Positions 39,001 through 50,932 of a stretch of 64,000 nucleotides of DNA are shown one piece after another; within the stretch, counting starts at the first letter, position 1; the number at the start of each line of letters is the position of its first letter. Where the stretch lies: the NCBI GenBank assembly GCA_029783825.1, contig JAREIK010004330.1, positions 1 to 64,000 on the forward strand, written 5' to 3'. Under the pieces are notes generated by a model, which ran no database searches, was not told the origin of the DNA, and saw only the letters and a list, made by a program, of their open reading frames with translations. This stretch comes from Sapria himalayana (taxonomy: Eukaryota; Streptophyta; Magnoliopsida; Malpighiales; Rafflesiaceae). The position numbers and the translations under genes were made by a program.

Positions 39001-41370
39001 TTAATGGTTTAAGTATTTAGGTATTTGTGGTTTAGGAGTTTAGTGATTTAATTGTTAAGACCTTTCGTGATTTATAGTTTTTATTTAAATAATCAAAGAA
39101 CAAAAAATTTAATTTTTTGATTTTTTTTAATTTTTGAAGGTTGTAACCTGAAAAAATATAATAATTTTAATTTTTTTTAAATGTGAATATAATATTTAGT
39201 TATAATAATCTTAATAATTTTATATAATGCAAACTAAATATAATAATTTTATTAATAAACATTACAATAATGATCAATAAATTAATTAATAAACTAGTAT
39301 TAATAAGAATGATATAAATTAAAATATAATTGTAAAATCTAAAATGATTTAAATCAAAATAAGATATATTAATAAAAATTAATTTTTTATTTTTAAAATT
39401 TTTGCTTCTTTTTATATTCATATATATTTTTTTTGATAAAAAAAACTTATTTAAATTTTATCTGTTCCACTAATAATTTATTTTCTAATTAATATTTCTA
39501 TAAAATAAATAGATAAATATTTAAAATGAATTTTTAAATTATAATGAATACTAATAAAAATGAGAATTATGATTTAATATTTAGACTATACTAATTTAAT
39601 GTTTTGAGTATTTATGAGCTTCGGGGATAGGAGTTTAGTCTTTTAGTGTTTAGTCATTTAGTGGTTTATAGGTTTTATTTAAAATAAAATAAAAAAAGTA
39701 TTTTTGTTATTTTTTTCATTTTTGAATGTTACAACCTTTGAAAATATAATAATTTTTATTTTTTTTTGAAATGTGAATACAATATGAAGTTAATAATCAT
39801 CATAATTAAATATCATATAAATTCAATATAAATTATTTTATTGGGTATCTATTATAAATGACCTGATCATAAAAAATAATAAACAATTATTAATAAGATA
39901 AATATTATTTAAAATATATTTTCAAAACCTAAAATGATTTCTTAATCATAGTGAAATATTTTACTAAATATTAATTTTAAATTTTTAAATTTTTGTATCC
40001 ATTTATATGTTTAAATATTTTTTGATGAAAAACAAATTTTTTAAATTATATTTGTCTCACTAATAATTTATTTTTTAATTTATATTTCTATAAAAATAAA
40101 CTAATAAATAATTAAGATGTATGTTTAAAATTATAATGAATACTAATAAAAATGAGATTTATTATTTATTATATATAGTATACCAGTTTAATGGTTAAAT
40201 TATTTAGGGGTTTTGTCGTTTAGAAGTTTAGCAATTTATGTTTTTAGGCATTTAGTGGATTATAGGTTTTATTTATATAATAAAAATAAATTTTTTTTTA
40301 TTTTTTCTGATTTTCAAAGGTTATAATATTTGAAAAGAAAATAATATTTAAAATTTTTTGAATTGTGAATACCATGTATAATTATATTAATCTTACTAAT
40401 TATATATCATATAAATTAAATATTAACAATTTTAATAATAGAAATTATAATAATGATCAAAAATTAAATTAACAAACTATTATTAAAAATCTAAATATTA
40501 ATTAAAATATATTTACATAACACAAAATGATTCAAAATCAAATCAAAATATATTACTAAATAATAATATTTAATTTTTAAATTTGTCCTTCTTTTTTAAG
40601 CTTACATTTTTTTTTGATTAAATATAAATTAGTTAGATATTATTTGACTCATTCGAAATTTATTTCGAATTAATTTTTCTAAAAAATTAAACTATAAATA
40701 ATTAAAATGAATATTTAAAATTTAATAAATAGAAATATAAATGTGATTTATTATTTAATAAGTAAAATATAGCTATTAAAAGGTTTATGTATTTAGGGGT
40801 TTCGGGGTTTATGAGCATACTGATTTAGTAAGTAATCATTTAATGATCTTTAGGTTTTATTTGAAAAATAAAATAACAAAAAATTTATTTTTATTATTTT
40901 TTCTCATTCTTTAAGGTTATAACTTTTGAAAATATAATAGTTTTTAAATTTTTTTCAAAAGTGAATTAATTTTTATTTATAATAATCATAATAATTATAT
41001 ATCATATAAATTCAATATAAATAATTTTATTGATAGATATTCTAATAATTATCAAAAAATAAATTAAATATCTATTATGAATAAGATTGATATTACTTAA
41101 AATATAATATCAAAACCTAAAATGATTCAAAAGCAAAGCAAAAAAGATTACTTAATATTAATTATTTGTTTTTTAATTTTTATTCTTTTTATAAGCTTAT
41201 CTATTTTTTGATGAAAAATAATTTTTATAAATTATATTTTTAACTCATAATTTATTTTATAATTAATACAGATATACAAATAAAAAACTAAAGTTCAAAA
41301 TAATTTTTTAAAATTATAATGAAAACAAATAAAATTGATATTTATTAATTATTATTTAGTGTATAACTAA
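36078..41370 (+). repeat. A+T-rich satellite array, block 3
   Basis: The monomer interrupted by the hAT element resumes at its octamer TTTAGTGG. Subsequent headers: A 36600, D' 37200 running straight into B 37290, C 37890, X 38490, a B header truncated at 38650 (a deletion joins it to the mid-body near 38660), F 38990, J 39590, G 40175, H 40755, and the start of an A or X header at 41355, where orientation changes. F-J-G-H-A here matches 54.05-56.4 kb at an offset near 15.0 kb. The 73-codon minus-strand frame at 39200-39421 is a satellite artefact. Confidence 0.92.
38036..38061. repeat. 26-bp perfect palindrome, C-type monomer
   Basis: TTTTCAAAGGTTA joined to its reverse complement, intact in the C-type monomer that follows the header at 37890. 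Confidence 0.9.
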
Positions 41371-41384
41371 ATAATTTATTTTAT

Positions 41385-43769
41385 TAATTATTTAGTCAAA
41401 AATAATTTATTGTTTATATTGAATTTATATGATATATATTATAATGATTATTATAACTAAATATTGTATTCACATTTTAAAAAACAGTTAAAAATTATTA
41501 TACTTTCAAAGGTTATAACCTTTGAAAATATCAATAAATAATAAAAATAAATTCTTTATTAATTTATTTTTTTAATAAAACCTATAAACCACTAAATGCA
41601 TACACAGTTAAATCAGTAAACTCCTAAACCTCATAAAGCCTAAATACATAAACCATTAAACCGCTATATACTACTTAATAATTAATAAATCTAATTTTTA
41701 TTTCTATTTATTATAATTTTAAATATTTATTTTAATTATTTATTAGTTTATTTTTATAGAAATATTTATTACAAATTAAATTATGAGAGCGACATATATA
41801 TTTTAATTAATTTATTTTTAATCAAAAAATATATCCTTATAAAAGAAGTAAAAATTTAAAAATTAAAAATTATTATTAAGTAATACATTTTACTTTAATT
41901 TTGAATCAATTGGGTTTTGTAAATATTTTTTAATTAATATCAATCTTTTTATTAATAGTTTATTAATTTAAATTTTGATCATTATTATATTATCTATCAA
42001 TAAAATTGTTTATATTGAATTTATATGATATATAATTTTTAATATTATTATAACTAAATATTGTATTCACATTTCAAAAAATTTTAAATATTATGATATT
42101 TCTAGGGTTATAACCTATGAAAATGAGAAAAAATTACATATTTTTTTTATTATTTTATTGTTTAAATAAAACCAATAAGCCACTAAATGCCTAAAAACAT
42201 AAATTGCTAAACTACTAAACAACAAAACCTCTAAATACGTAAACCATTAAATAGGTGTACATTAATAAAAAATCATAAATCTTCATTTAATTTTTATTAA
42301 GTATAATTTTAAATTTTTTTTTAATTATTTATAAGTTTATTTTTATAGAAATATTAATTAAAAATAAATTATTAGTTAGACAGATCTAATTTAAATAATT
42401 TATTTTCATCAAAAAAATATATCTCATTATAAAAAGATGCACAATTTTAAAAACAAAATTTTATTATTTTGTAATATATTTTATTTTTATTTTGAATCAT
42501 TCTAGATTTTGCAATTATATTTTAATTTTTATCATTCTTATTAATAATAGTTTTATAATTTTTTATTGATCATTATTATAATATGTATTAATCAAATTAT
42601 TTATATTGAGTTTACATTATATATAATTATTAATAATTATTATTGAATATTATATTCACGTTTAAAAAAAATTAAAAATTATTATATTTTCAAAGGTTAT
42701 AACCTTCAAAAATTAAAAAAAAATCAAAAAATTAAATTTTGTATTTTTTCATTCTTTAAATAAAAACTATAAATCACTTAAGGCCTAAACACTTAAATCA
42801 CTAAACCTCAAAACACTTAAATACTTAAACCATTAAACTAGTATATCCTGATAAATAAATAATAAATCTTTATTTAATTTTATTCATTATAATTTTAAAT
42901 ATTCATTTTAAATATTTATTAGTTTATTTTTATAGAATTATAAATTAAAATTAAATTATGAGGAAGACAAATATAATTTAAATAATTTACTTTTAATAAC
43001 AAAAAATATAAACTTATAAAAAGAAGCAAAACATTAAATAAAGTATTATTTTGTAATATATTTTACTTTGATTTTGAATAAATTTACGTTTTGCAAATTA
43101 TTTAAAATAATATCTATCTTATTAATAATAGTTTATTAATTTATTTTTTGATCATTAATATAATATATTTCAATATAATTGTTTATATTGAATTTACATG
43201 ATATAATATTATTAAGATTATCATAACTAAATATAGCATTCACATATAAAAAAAATTTAAAAATTGTTATATTTTCAAAGTTTCTAACCTTAAAAAATGA
43301 GAAAAAATAACAAAAAATAAATTTTTTGTTATATCATTGTTTAAATAAAACTTATAAACCATTAAATGCCTAAATACATAAATAACTAAACTACTAAACC
43401 CCGAAGCCCCTAAATACTTAAACCTTTAAACTCGTAAACCTTAAATATAATTTAAATAATTTATAGAAATGTTAATTACAAAATAAATTATGAGTGATAC
43501 AAATATAATTTAAATAATATATTTTTCATCAAAAAAACATATAAGCTTATAAAATGATGCAAAAAATAATAAAAATTTATTATTTGTATTAAATTTTACT
43601 TTGATTTTGAATCATTTTAGGTTTTTTAATTATATTTTAATTTATATCTATCATATTAATAATAGTTTATTAATTTATTTTTTGATAAATGATATAATAT
43701 CTATCAATAAAATTATTTATATTTAGTTTATATTATATATAGTTATAATATTTATTATTACTAAATATC
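41385..43769 (-). repeat. A+T-rich satellite array, inverted block
   Basis: The same satellite family on the minus strand: octamer blocks read as CCTATAAACCACTAAATG and similar. Reading on the minus strand from 43769 leftward, the subtypes are D' body, E (header at about 43440), F (about 42850), B (about 42265) and C (about 41680). This is the same D'-E-F-B-C order as at 3.6-6.1 kb and 10.6-13.3 kb on the plus strand, so the segment is an inverted piece of the ordinary array and not a different family. The left junction lies between about 41365 and 41395; the right junction with non-satellite DNA is at 43769/43770. Confidence 0.92.
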
Positions 43770-46016
43770 AAACTAGCATGAGATCTATGGTTTGTATAAC
43801 TCAGTTTATGTAATATGGTTATAGTTTTACATTAATGAATATATTTTGATTTATATTATATTATGGATATTGATAGATGGGTGATTAAGTAGAACTTGAA
43901 GTATGACATTAATAATTTATAGGTTTGTGCAAGATTATCAACGTGAATAGTGATAGATAAATTATGGGCTCACTCGTACATATGGTATGAAGAAAGTGAT
44001 AGTCATTTCGAATGTGATGCAAGAGATAAAATTATATATTAATTCTAAAATTTGAATATGTTAATCAATATGAGTTTGACACATACAAAGTTCAAAGTAT
44101 AAATACTTTTACATATCAATCCATTTTACATGTATTAGAAAAACTAGTTCTCAATTGAGATGAATATTATATAAAATATTCTCTTAAGGATTTTAGATTT
44201 AGTATAGGAGTTGCATAATCAACGAGGAGGAGGATGAAAAATAATCATTAAGAGATACATAAGTATATTGTGATTCACAAGATAGGTACAATCTTTATAA
44301 ATTACTTTTACTCATATAGTTCCCACTAGTGAAATATCATCTAAACATATATTAATTATGCGAGTTTGGTGCTTACAAAATAGAAAGTGTAAATGCTTAC
44401 AAACTTTATCAATTCTTGGTCTTCATTATAACTAAGACTAAAGACTTAAAATATGCATAGAAACAACCATCAAGGATAGTTGATAAGTTACCCAAAAGGT
44501 ATGTGATTGTGAATAACTCTTAATTAGAGATGACTTTTTTATCTTGGTGTCGAGGTATCAAGAAGATAGCTATAAGGGGACCATCATTAGGATATGATCA
44601 ATAGTGATTGTGATAAACATCTTGTATACCATTAGGGAAATAAGTCATTACACAATAACTCAACCTTTATTCTATGTCTATACATACTACAATGTAAACT
44701 AATTTGAACATATATCACATAAATTAAATAAACAAAACTCATAGATCTAAGATTAATTTTATAATATGGATATCTATTTTATAAGAATTAAGTTATCTCA
44801 CTATTGAATAACGAAACTACTGATATAATTCATGTAGGATCGATATCTAGATGAAAGTCCTATTTACTACTATAATGACTCATGTACATGTAGATTTTTA
44901 TTGATAAGATATTCTTATCAATGATTTCTAGTTTGAAACATGAATGATTGAATGTGATTTTAAAGTGGGAATTTGTGGCATTGAGAAATACCATGGGTTT
45001 CATTTTGACCCTATATAACACAAAGTTATGATTGAGAATGATTCAAAACTTTGGTCTTTTTCTTTCTTTAGAATTTAGATTACTATTGAGCTAGGAATAG
45101 CTGCAGCTTATGCATTCATCTTTATAATGTAATATTATAGCATTGGAAATGAGTTGTGACTTTTGTCTCTCTTGTATTAGATTACCATGATACCGGGAAT
45201 AATCATAGCTCATGCATTTCATCTCTATAAACCAAAATCATGTGCTAAGAATGGTTGTAACTCGAGTAAATGCTCTCTAGATCTTTCTATAACTAAAAGT
45301 CATAGTGTTGGAGAAAAGTCATAGCTTTTACCTTAGTATTTGTGACTCTATAATGCGAAAGTCATAGTATTGGAGAAAAGTCATAGTATTGGAGAAAAGT
45401 CATAGCTTCTACCTTAGTATTTGTGACTCTATAATGAGAAAGTCATGGTGATAAAAAATTCCACAACTTCTAGCACTGACGGGGATACTTAGTTGCCACA
45501 CATTAAATTAATATTGTAGTTATAAATAATGTTACAACCTAGTTTGACAATGACTCCAAGAAAATTTCACAATCAAAAAGAATATGTTATATAATGAAAT
45601 AATTGTGTCAATGAGGTGGTATAGTCATGACATACTAAAATTTACATGACTATGGGTATATAACTTCACCCAATAATGAATGTCAAAACTATCTTATAAG
45701 ATAATGGTGATGTAACAAAGTCATAATATAAAAGAATTGTATGACTTTGAATAACTTTTTGCTCCCCTTCTATTTAACAAATCTACTAAGTCTTAAATTT
45801 CACACAAAAACTATAATTTCATGAAATTATTTTATTTAATGCTATTTTTCATAAAATACATCATATATATTCATCAAAATAACTAGTATTAGCCAATATT
45901 TGGAATATTGAACAAACACACACTAAAAAAACAATTAATCTCCATCTAAAAAAATAAAACAATATAATTTTCTAGCCATCCTTCATAAGTATTTTTCTAA
46001 TACTAGATTTGAGTGT
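43770..46016. other. Non-satellite island 2, left part; no recognisable gene
   Basis: About 2.2 kb of A+T-rich sequence of lower repetitiveness. It starts abruptly after satellite at 43769. I see no open frame over about 60 codons and no domain. 45085-45480 contains the decayed short repeat described separately. The rest could be an old LTR-retrotransposon interior or LTR, given the copia remnant at 49.6-50.7 kb, but I cannot show that. Confidence 0.6.
45085..45480 (+). repeat. Decayed tandem repeat, about 55-62 bp, with a recent 19-bp duplication
   Basis: The theme 'gtcatagct....tgactctataatg' recurs at intervals of about 55-62 bp, with anchors near 45095, 45150, 45203, 45250, 45315 and 45395. 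The two rightmost long units are nearly identical ('ttagtatttgtgactctat'). A 19-bp piece ('tattggagaaaagtcatag') is additionally duplicated at about 45370-45406. The same family lies in opposite orientation at 24660-25040. Confidence 0.7.
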
Positions 46017-46100
46017 GATTGTATATCTCAATGGTGGGGCTACTTCTTTTTATGCATATGTAAATGAGTCATGGTGGGTTTGAATCCTATTACTACTTCC
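46017..46100 (+). other. tRNA-like sequence: possible SINE head or tRNA relic
   Basis: It contains a box A-like stretch TATCTCAATGGTGGGGC (46024-46040) and a box B-like GGTTTGAATCC (46077-46087), spaced as in a tRNA gene. Acceptor arms GATTGTA and TACTACT pair at 4 of 7 positions plus one G-T wobble. The T stem pairs fully if G-T wobbles are allowed, and the D stem at 3 of 4 positions. No proper anticodon stem can be drawn, so it is not a working tRNA. It is followed directly by the long pyrimidine array. The most likely reading is the tRNA-derived head of a SINE whose tail expanded; an organelle- or nuclear-tRNA pseudogene is the alternative. Confidence 0.5.
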
Positions 46101-48650
46101 CATCTTCCTCCTCCTCCTCCTACTTTATCTTTTCCTTCTTCTTCTTCTTCTCCTCCTCCTCCTCCTTCTTTCTTCTTTGACCTTTTCTCTTTCTTCTTAT
46201 TCTTCTTCTTCCTCATATTCTTCTTTTTTTTTTTTCTCCTCATATTCTTTTTTTCTTCATCCTCATATTTTTCTTTTCTTTCTCATATTCTTCTTCTACT
46301 ACTACTACTAATTTTTCTTCCTCATATTCTTCTTCTCCTCCTCCTCCTCTTCCTCCTTATTATTATTCTTCTTCTATTTCTTTTTTTTCTTCTTATTCTT
46401 CTTATTCTCATCATTTTCTTCTAGTTCTTCTACTTTTTCTTCTTCTCCACCTCCTCTTTCTTCATCATCTTCTTCTCACCTTCTTTCTTCATCTTTTCTT
46501 TTTTTTCTTCTTCTTCTCCTTTTTCTTCTCCTTTTTTCTCATACTTCTTCTACTTCATCTTCATCATCTTCTTTTTATTCTTCTTCTTGTTTTGCTTTTT
46601 TTCTTATTATTATTATTATTATCTTCTTCTTCTACTTCTTCTACTTACTACTACTACTACTACTACTTCTTGTTCATGTTCTTCTCTCTTATTATTCTAT
46701 TCTTCTGCTTTTCTTTCTTTTTCTACTTCTTCTCCTACTTTTTCTTCTACTTCTTCTTATTTTTTTCTTTTCTATTTCTTTTCTTTATTTTATTATTATT
46801 TTTTTCTTCTTCTTGATCATTATTATTCTTCTTTTTCTTTTCTATTTTTTCTTATTCTTATTATTCTTCTTCTTATAATTATTCTTTTTATTTTTTCTAC
46901 TACTTCATTCTCTTCTTCTTCTCTTTCTTTTACACCTTCTTCAACGCATTGTTCTTCTTCTTCTCCTCTTTCTACTTCTTTTCTTTTTTTTCTTCTTGTT
47001 CTTCATCATATTCTTGTTTTGTCTTCTTTTCTTTTTCTTACTCCTCCTCCTCCTCTTCTTCTTCTTTTGATTCTTCTTCTTTTTCTTCTTATTCTTCTAC
47101 TGCTATTTATTATTATTCTTCTTCTTATTATTCTTCCACTACTACTTCTCTTATCTCTTCTTCTTCTCTTCTTCTCTTTCTTCTATTTCTTTTTCTTTTC
47201 TTTTTTTGTATTGCTTCTTCTTCTTCTTCTTCTTCTTCTCCCTCCTCTTCTTCTCATTCTTTTCTTTCCTTATTTTATTCTTTCTTTCTCTTCTCCTTCT
47301 TTTTTTTTTCCTTCTATTCTCTTCTTCTTCTTCTTCTCTTCCTTTTCTTCTTCTTCTTCTTCTTCTTCTTCTCCACCTTCTTCTTCTTCTTCTATTTCTT
47401 TTTTTTATACTCATTCTTTATCCTTCTTCTTCTCATTCTTCTATTCTTCTCATTCTTCTTCTTATTCTTCTCATTCTCTTTCTTCTTCTTTTTCCTCTAT
47501 TCTTCTTCTTCTTTCTTATTTCTTCTTTTTTTTACTTCTTCATCTTCATCATTATCATCTACTTCTTATTTTCTCCTTTTTTCTACTTATTCTTCTTCTT
47601 CTTTTCACTTTCTTCTTCTTCTCCTTCTTTTTCATGTTCTTTTTCTTCTATGTGTCTTCTTCTTCTTCTTGTTTCTATCTTCTTCTTTTTCTTTATTTTG
47701 TGTTGTATTCTTCTCCTTCTTCCATCTTTGTCTTCTTTTCCTCCTTCTCCTCCTTCTATTTCTTATCTTTGTTTTCTTATTCTTCTTCTCCTCATTCTTC
47801 TTCTCCTCTATTCCTATCCTCTACCTCTCTTCTTCTATTTTCCTCCTTATTCTTCTTCTTTTCTTTTTCATCATCATCATCATTATCATCATCATCTCTT
47901 CTTCCTCCTCCTCTTCTCCTTCTTCTTCTTCTCTCTTCTTCTTCTTTTCTTCTCCTCCTCCTCCTCCTCCTTCTTCTCCTCCTCCTCCTCCTCCTTCTTC
48001 TCTCCTCCTCCTTCTTCTTGCACTTATTATTATTATTATTATTATTATTATTCTTCTTCTTCTTCTTCTTCTTGTACTTCTTATTCTTATTCTTTTTTTT
48101 GTACTTCTTATTCTTCTTTTTGTTTCTCTCTCTCTTATTATTCTTCATCTTTGCTTCTTCTTTTTCTACTTTTCCTTCTCTTCTTCTTCCTTCTTTTCTA
48201 CTTCTACTTTTTTATTTTTTCTTCTTCTCCTTCTTCATATTCTTTTTCTTCTTTTTTTTCTTCTACTTTTTCTTTTTCTTTTTTCTCATTCTTCTTCTTC
48301 TTCTTCTCTTCTTCTCCTTCTTCTCCTTCTTTCTTATTCATCTTTTTATCCTTGTTCTTATTTTCTTCTTCTTCTTTCTTCTTTCTTCTTTTCTTCTTTT
48401 CTCATCCTCTCCTCCTCCTTCCTCTCCATCATCATCATCATCATCTTCTTCTTCTTCTTCTTCTTCTTGTTATCATCTTTATTCTTCCTCTTCTACTTAT
48501 CCTTCTTCTTCTTCTTCTTCTCATTCTTTTTCTGCTTCTTATTCTTCTTATTCTTTTCTTCTTTTTCTATTTTTCCTTCTTATTCTTTTTCTTCTCATTC
48601 TCCTTCTTGTATATGTGTGTGTTGTGTGTATTTATTTCTTCAAACTTAAA
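46101..48650. repeat. Giant pyrimidine-rich microsatellite array (CTT/CCT/ATT types)
   Basis: About 2.5 kb of almost pure pyrimidine on the plus strand, dominated by TTC/CTT with patches of CTC, ATT (for example 48026-48052), ACT (about 46648-46666) and ATC (about 47868-47895, 48427-48445). G is nearly absent. Long frames through it (up to 690 codons on plus, about 118 on minus) translate to low-complexity Ser/Phe/Leu or Lys/Arg/Glu strings and are not genes. Such tracts can form triplex (H-DNA) structures. The right edge turns into a short TG-rich stretch near 48612-48630. Confidence 0.95.
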
Positions 48651-49559
48651 TTTTGTTAATCTTTTTTCTTTGATTCTAAATGTTTGAAAGGAAAACAAAT
48701 TGTGTAAATTATAATTTATAATCAATATTTGACTAGTCTATATTTAGCAAACATTGAAACTACAAAAGTAATGCTATTTAATTTTGCATTGTATACATAC
48801 ACTACATTTATTTTTTATTTGCACTTTAACTCGTATATAATATTTTTTTTGTCCCCCACTCTCTCTCCCTAAGCCCAACTCATAATATTCTTAACTCATA
48901 TTTGGGCCTTGGGGCCCCAAGGTCAAAATAGTAAGATTCACATCCTAACTGCATGATAGTTGATTTGGTAGCACCCTGGCGAAATGTATCTAGCATCCAT
49001 GAGGATCAAATTTGTGTCCCCAATGTTAGAGCATCCATCCTTATTTTCCAAGCAAATTAGCTTGATTAAAAAATAAACCTAAAAAAATATATTAATACAT
49101 CCAGCAAACTACAACAATTTTATAATTTATATAAGTCAATAGGCCTAAAAACATCATCTTGATATTAAACATCATTTTGATTTAATATGCCTGATATTGG
49201 TAATCAATATCTTATATTCAATTATATAACTAATAAAATTACCGAAGCCAAAATAATTGAATATGATTGAAATGTAGAATTTTTATTTTTAAAATTTTTA
49301 AAAATTTTTTAATGATACACTTAAATTGTATCCGCATGTATACACACCAACATCTTGCATTGCACATAATTGCATGTGCAACTTGAGTATTAAACTTAAC
49401 AAACATATATTAAAATAAATAATAATACTCAATGACAAATAACATTCATTCCAAATCCTTATATAATAGACAAATGTGATTGAAGCAACAGATAGTCAAG
49501 TGCTTTAATCAATAAAATATGAAATAAAATAAAATAAAATATACTACAATAATAACAAA
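48651..49559. other. Non-satellite sequence, no recognisable gene
   Basis: Low-complexity A+T-rich sequence with a short G+C-richer patch at 48850-49030 that contains a 16-bp perfect palindrome (CCTTGGGGCCCCAAGG, 48907-48922). No significant open frame. It may include the downstream end of the copia element, which lies to the right in minus orientation; I see no clear LTR or polypurine tract. Confidence 0.6.
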
Positions 49560-50655
49560 TTAAAAATAACCATAGTAGTCCCTATCACATTAGTTTATAC
49601 AAGTTCACAACATCCAGCTATCAACAACTATCCATGATTCCTAAAAGAGATCTCAAAACCTAGAGATTTCTTCACATATTTTAGTATGCAAAAAACTGAC
49701 TCAAGGTTAACCTTCTAAGAAAAATCTTAGAAATGAATAACTAGAATAATTGCATATACTATATCTGGTCTAATTATAGTTATATAATTAATATTTCCAA
49801 TGATTCTCTATAAATAGAGTCAAGTAAAGATATTGGATCAGAAGTGAAATTGGTACTCATATCAATAAAAATATATTCTAGAGTACAACACAAAATATAT
49901 TTGCTAGGTCAATCTTGACTAACAAATATCTTTAAGAATATTAATTACGTATCTCTTTTGTGACAAGAATGAGCTCGAATATTTCATGCATATACCAATA
50001 AAGTATCTAAGCATCTCAAGGATATTTTTCTAAATTATGATTGAATGTACTCATTGAGTTGGATGGTTCCCAATTCAGTCATGTCCAAAATCAGAAAATC
50101 ATTAACATAGGAAATTAGCAAAATTAACTTATCATGAGGACTTTTTTGGAACAATAGAGAAAAATTAGTGACACATGTGTAACCCAACTTAGGTGGTTAC
50201 TTGTGAAAATCTTACAAATCAGACTCATGATAATTGCTTTAAGATGTATAATACCTCCACAATCTACAAACCGCATATGATTGTAATACTCAAAAACTTT
50301 TTTGGAGACTCCATTTACACCTCCTAAGGTCACTGAAAGAAATATATTCTTCATATCTAGTTGATGTATCCTATAATTGTGAGATGTTGCACTAAAATAA
50401 AAAATATATACCAATATCAACTTGGCTACTAGAGAGTAAGTATCCTAGTAGTCATACTAAATATCTAAGTATATCTCTTCTATAAGTCTTTCTTTAAGAT
50501 GATCAACCTTCACAACTAGAAATATCTTTATTGTGAACATCCATTTGCAATCAATAATAGACCTTTCAAAAGCTATGTAACTAGTCACCATGACCCATCA
50601 GAGTGAGGGACATGTATTTCTTCCATCATGGTCTCGCGCCATCCTAGATAAGATA
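49560..50655 (-). pseudogene. Ty1/copia polyprotein remnant: reverse transcriptase to RNase H linker
   Basis: Read on the minus strand across several frames, this keeps the order of a copia pol. It has an upstream KWMFTIK-like segment (about 50529-50550), VDHLKERLI, a LVAKLILV segment, and QLDMKNIFL (about 50340-50365). HDKLILLISYVNDF follows, with the catalytic YVDD box altered to YVND (50098-50109). Then come YFIGI..FLSQKRYVINILKD, IIRPDIVYAI (about 49750-49780) and ILKYVKKSLGFEISFRNHG (about 49630-49685). The longest surviving frame is 98 codons (50124-50420). Several stops and frameshifts lie between blocks and no gag, protease, integrase or paired LTRs are visible, so this is an old internal fragment. 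When intact, such a polyprotein copies the element's RNA into DNA in cytoplasmic particles. Confidence 0.88.
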
Positions 50656-50932
50656 ATATCTTAGGATGAGACTTTAGTATTCTAGTACCATCAAGAGAAG
50701 TAATATAAGAAACAAAAGAATAAACATAGATAAAACCTATGAAACTGAGTGTTTAAGACAACTCATTTGTCCCTTCTAGACAATGATCGAAATATCAAGA
50801 TCAGAGGGATAGGTTGTAGGATTGCTTGGATACTCGTTAGGCTCAACTCTAGTTTTAGAAGGTTAAGTATGTCTCTCTTTCCTAGTATAGATATTACATC
50901 CTGAGTAATCAAATCTCTCAATTACCAACTTA
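50656..50932 (-). other. Probable continuation of the copia remnant, unrecognisable
   Basis: This would lie in the poorly conserved linker between integrase and reverse transcriptase on the minus strand. No motif is visible. It ends abruptly at satellite sequence at about 50933. Confidence 0.4.

Noticed and set aside
42100..42125. A palindrome copy in the inverted block that looked like another compensatory pair
   Set aside because: The arms (CTAGGG and CCTATG sides) do not match each other base for base, so it is a decayed copy and not a symmetric double change.
43770..45060. Possible LTR or copia interior next to the inverted satellite
   Set aside because: The composition resembles plant LTR sequence, but I found no TG...CA ends, no paired LTR, no primer-binding site and no coding motif.
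46017..46100. A functional tRNA gene
   Set aside because: No anticodon stem can be formed and the acceptor stem has mismatches; at best it is a tRNA-derived relic.
46587..48659. A 690-codon open frame, and 566- and 493-codon frames overlapping it
   Set aside because: All lie in the pyrimidine microsatellite. The translation is only Ser/Phe/Leu/Tyr strings, all frames are open together, and there is no start context or domain.
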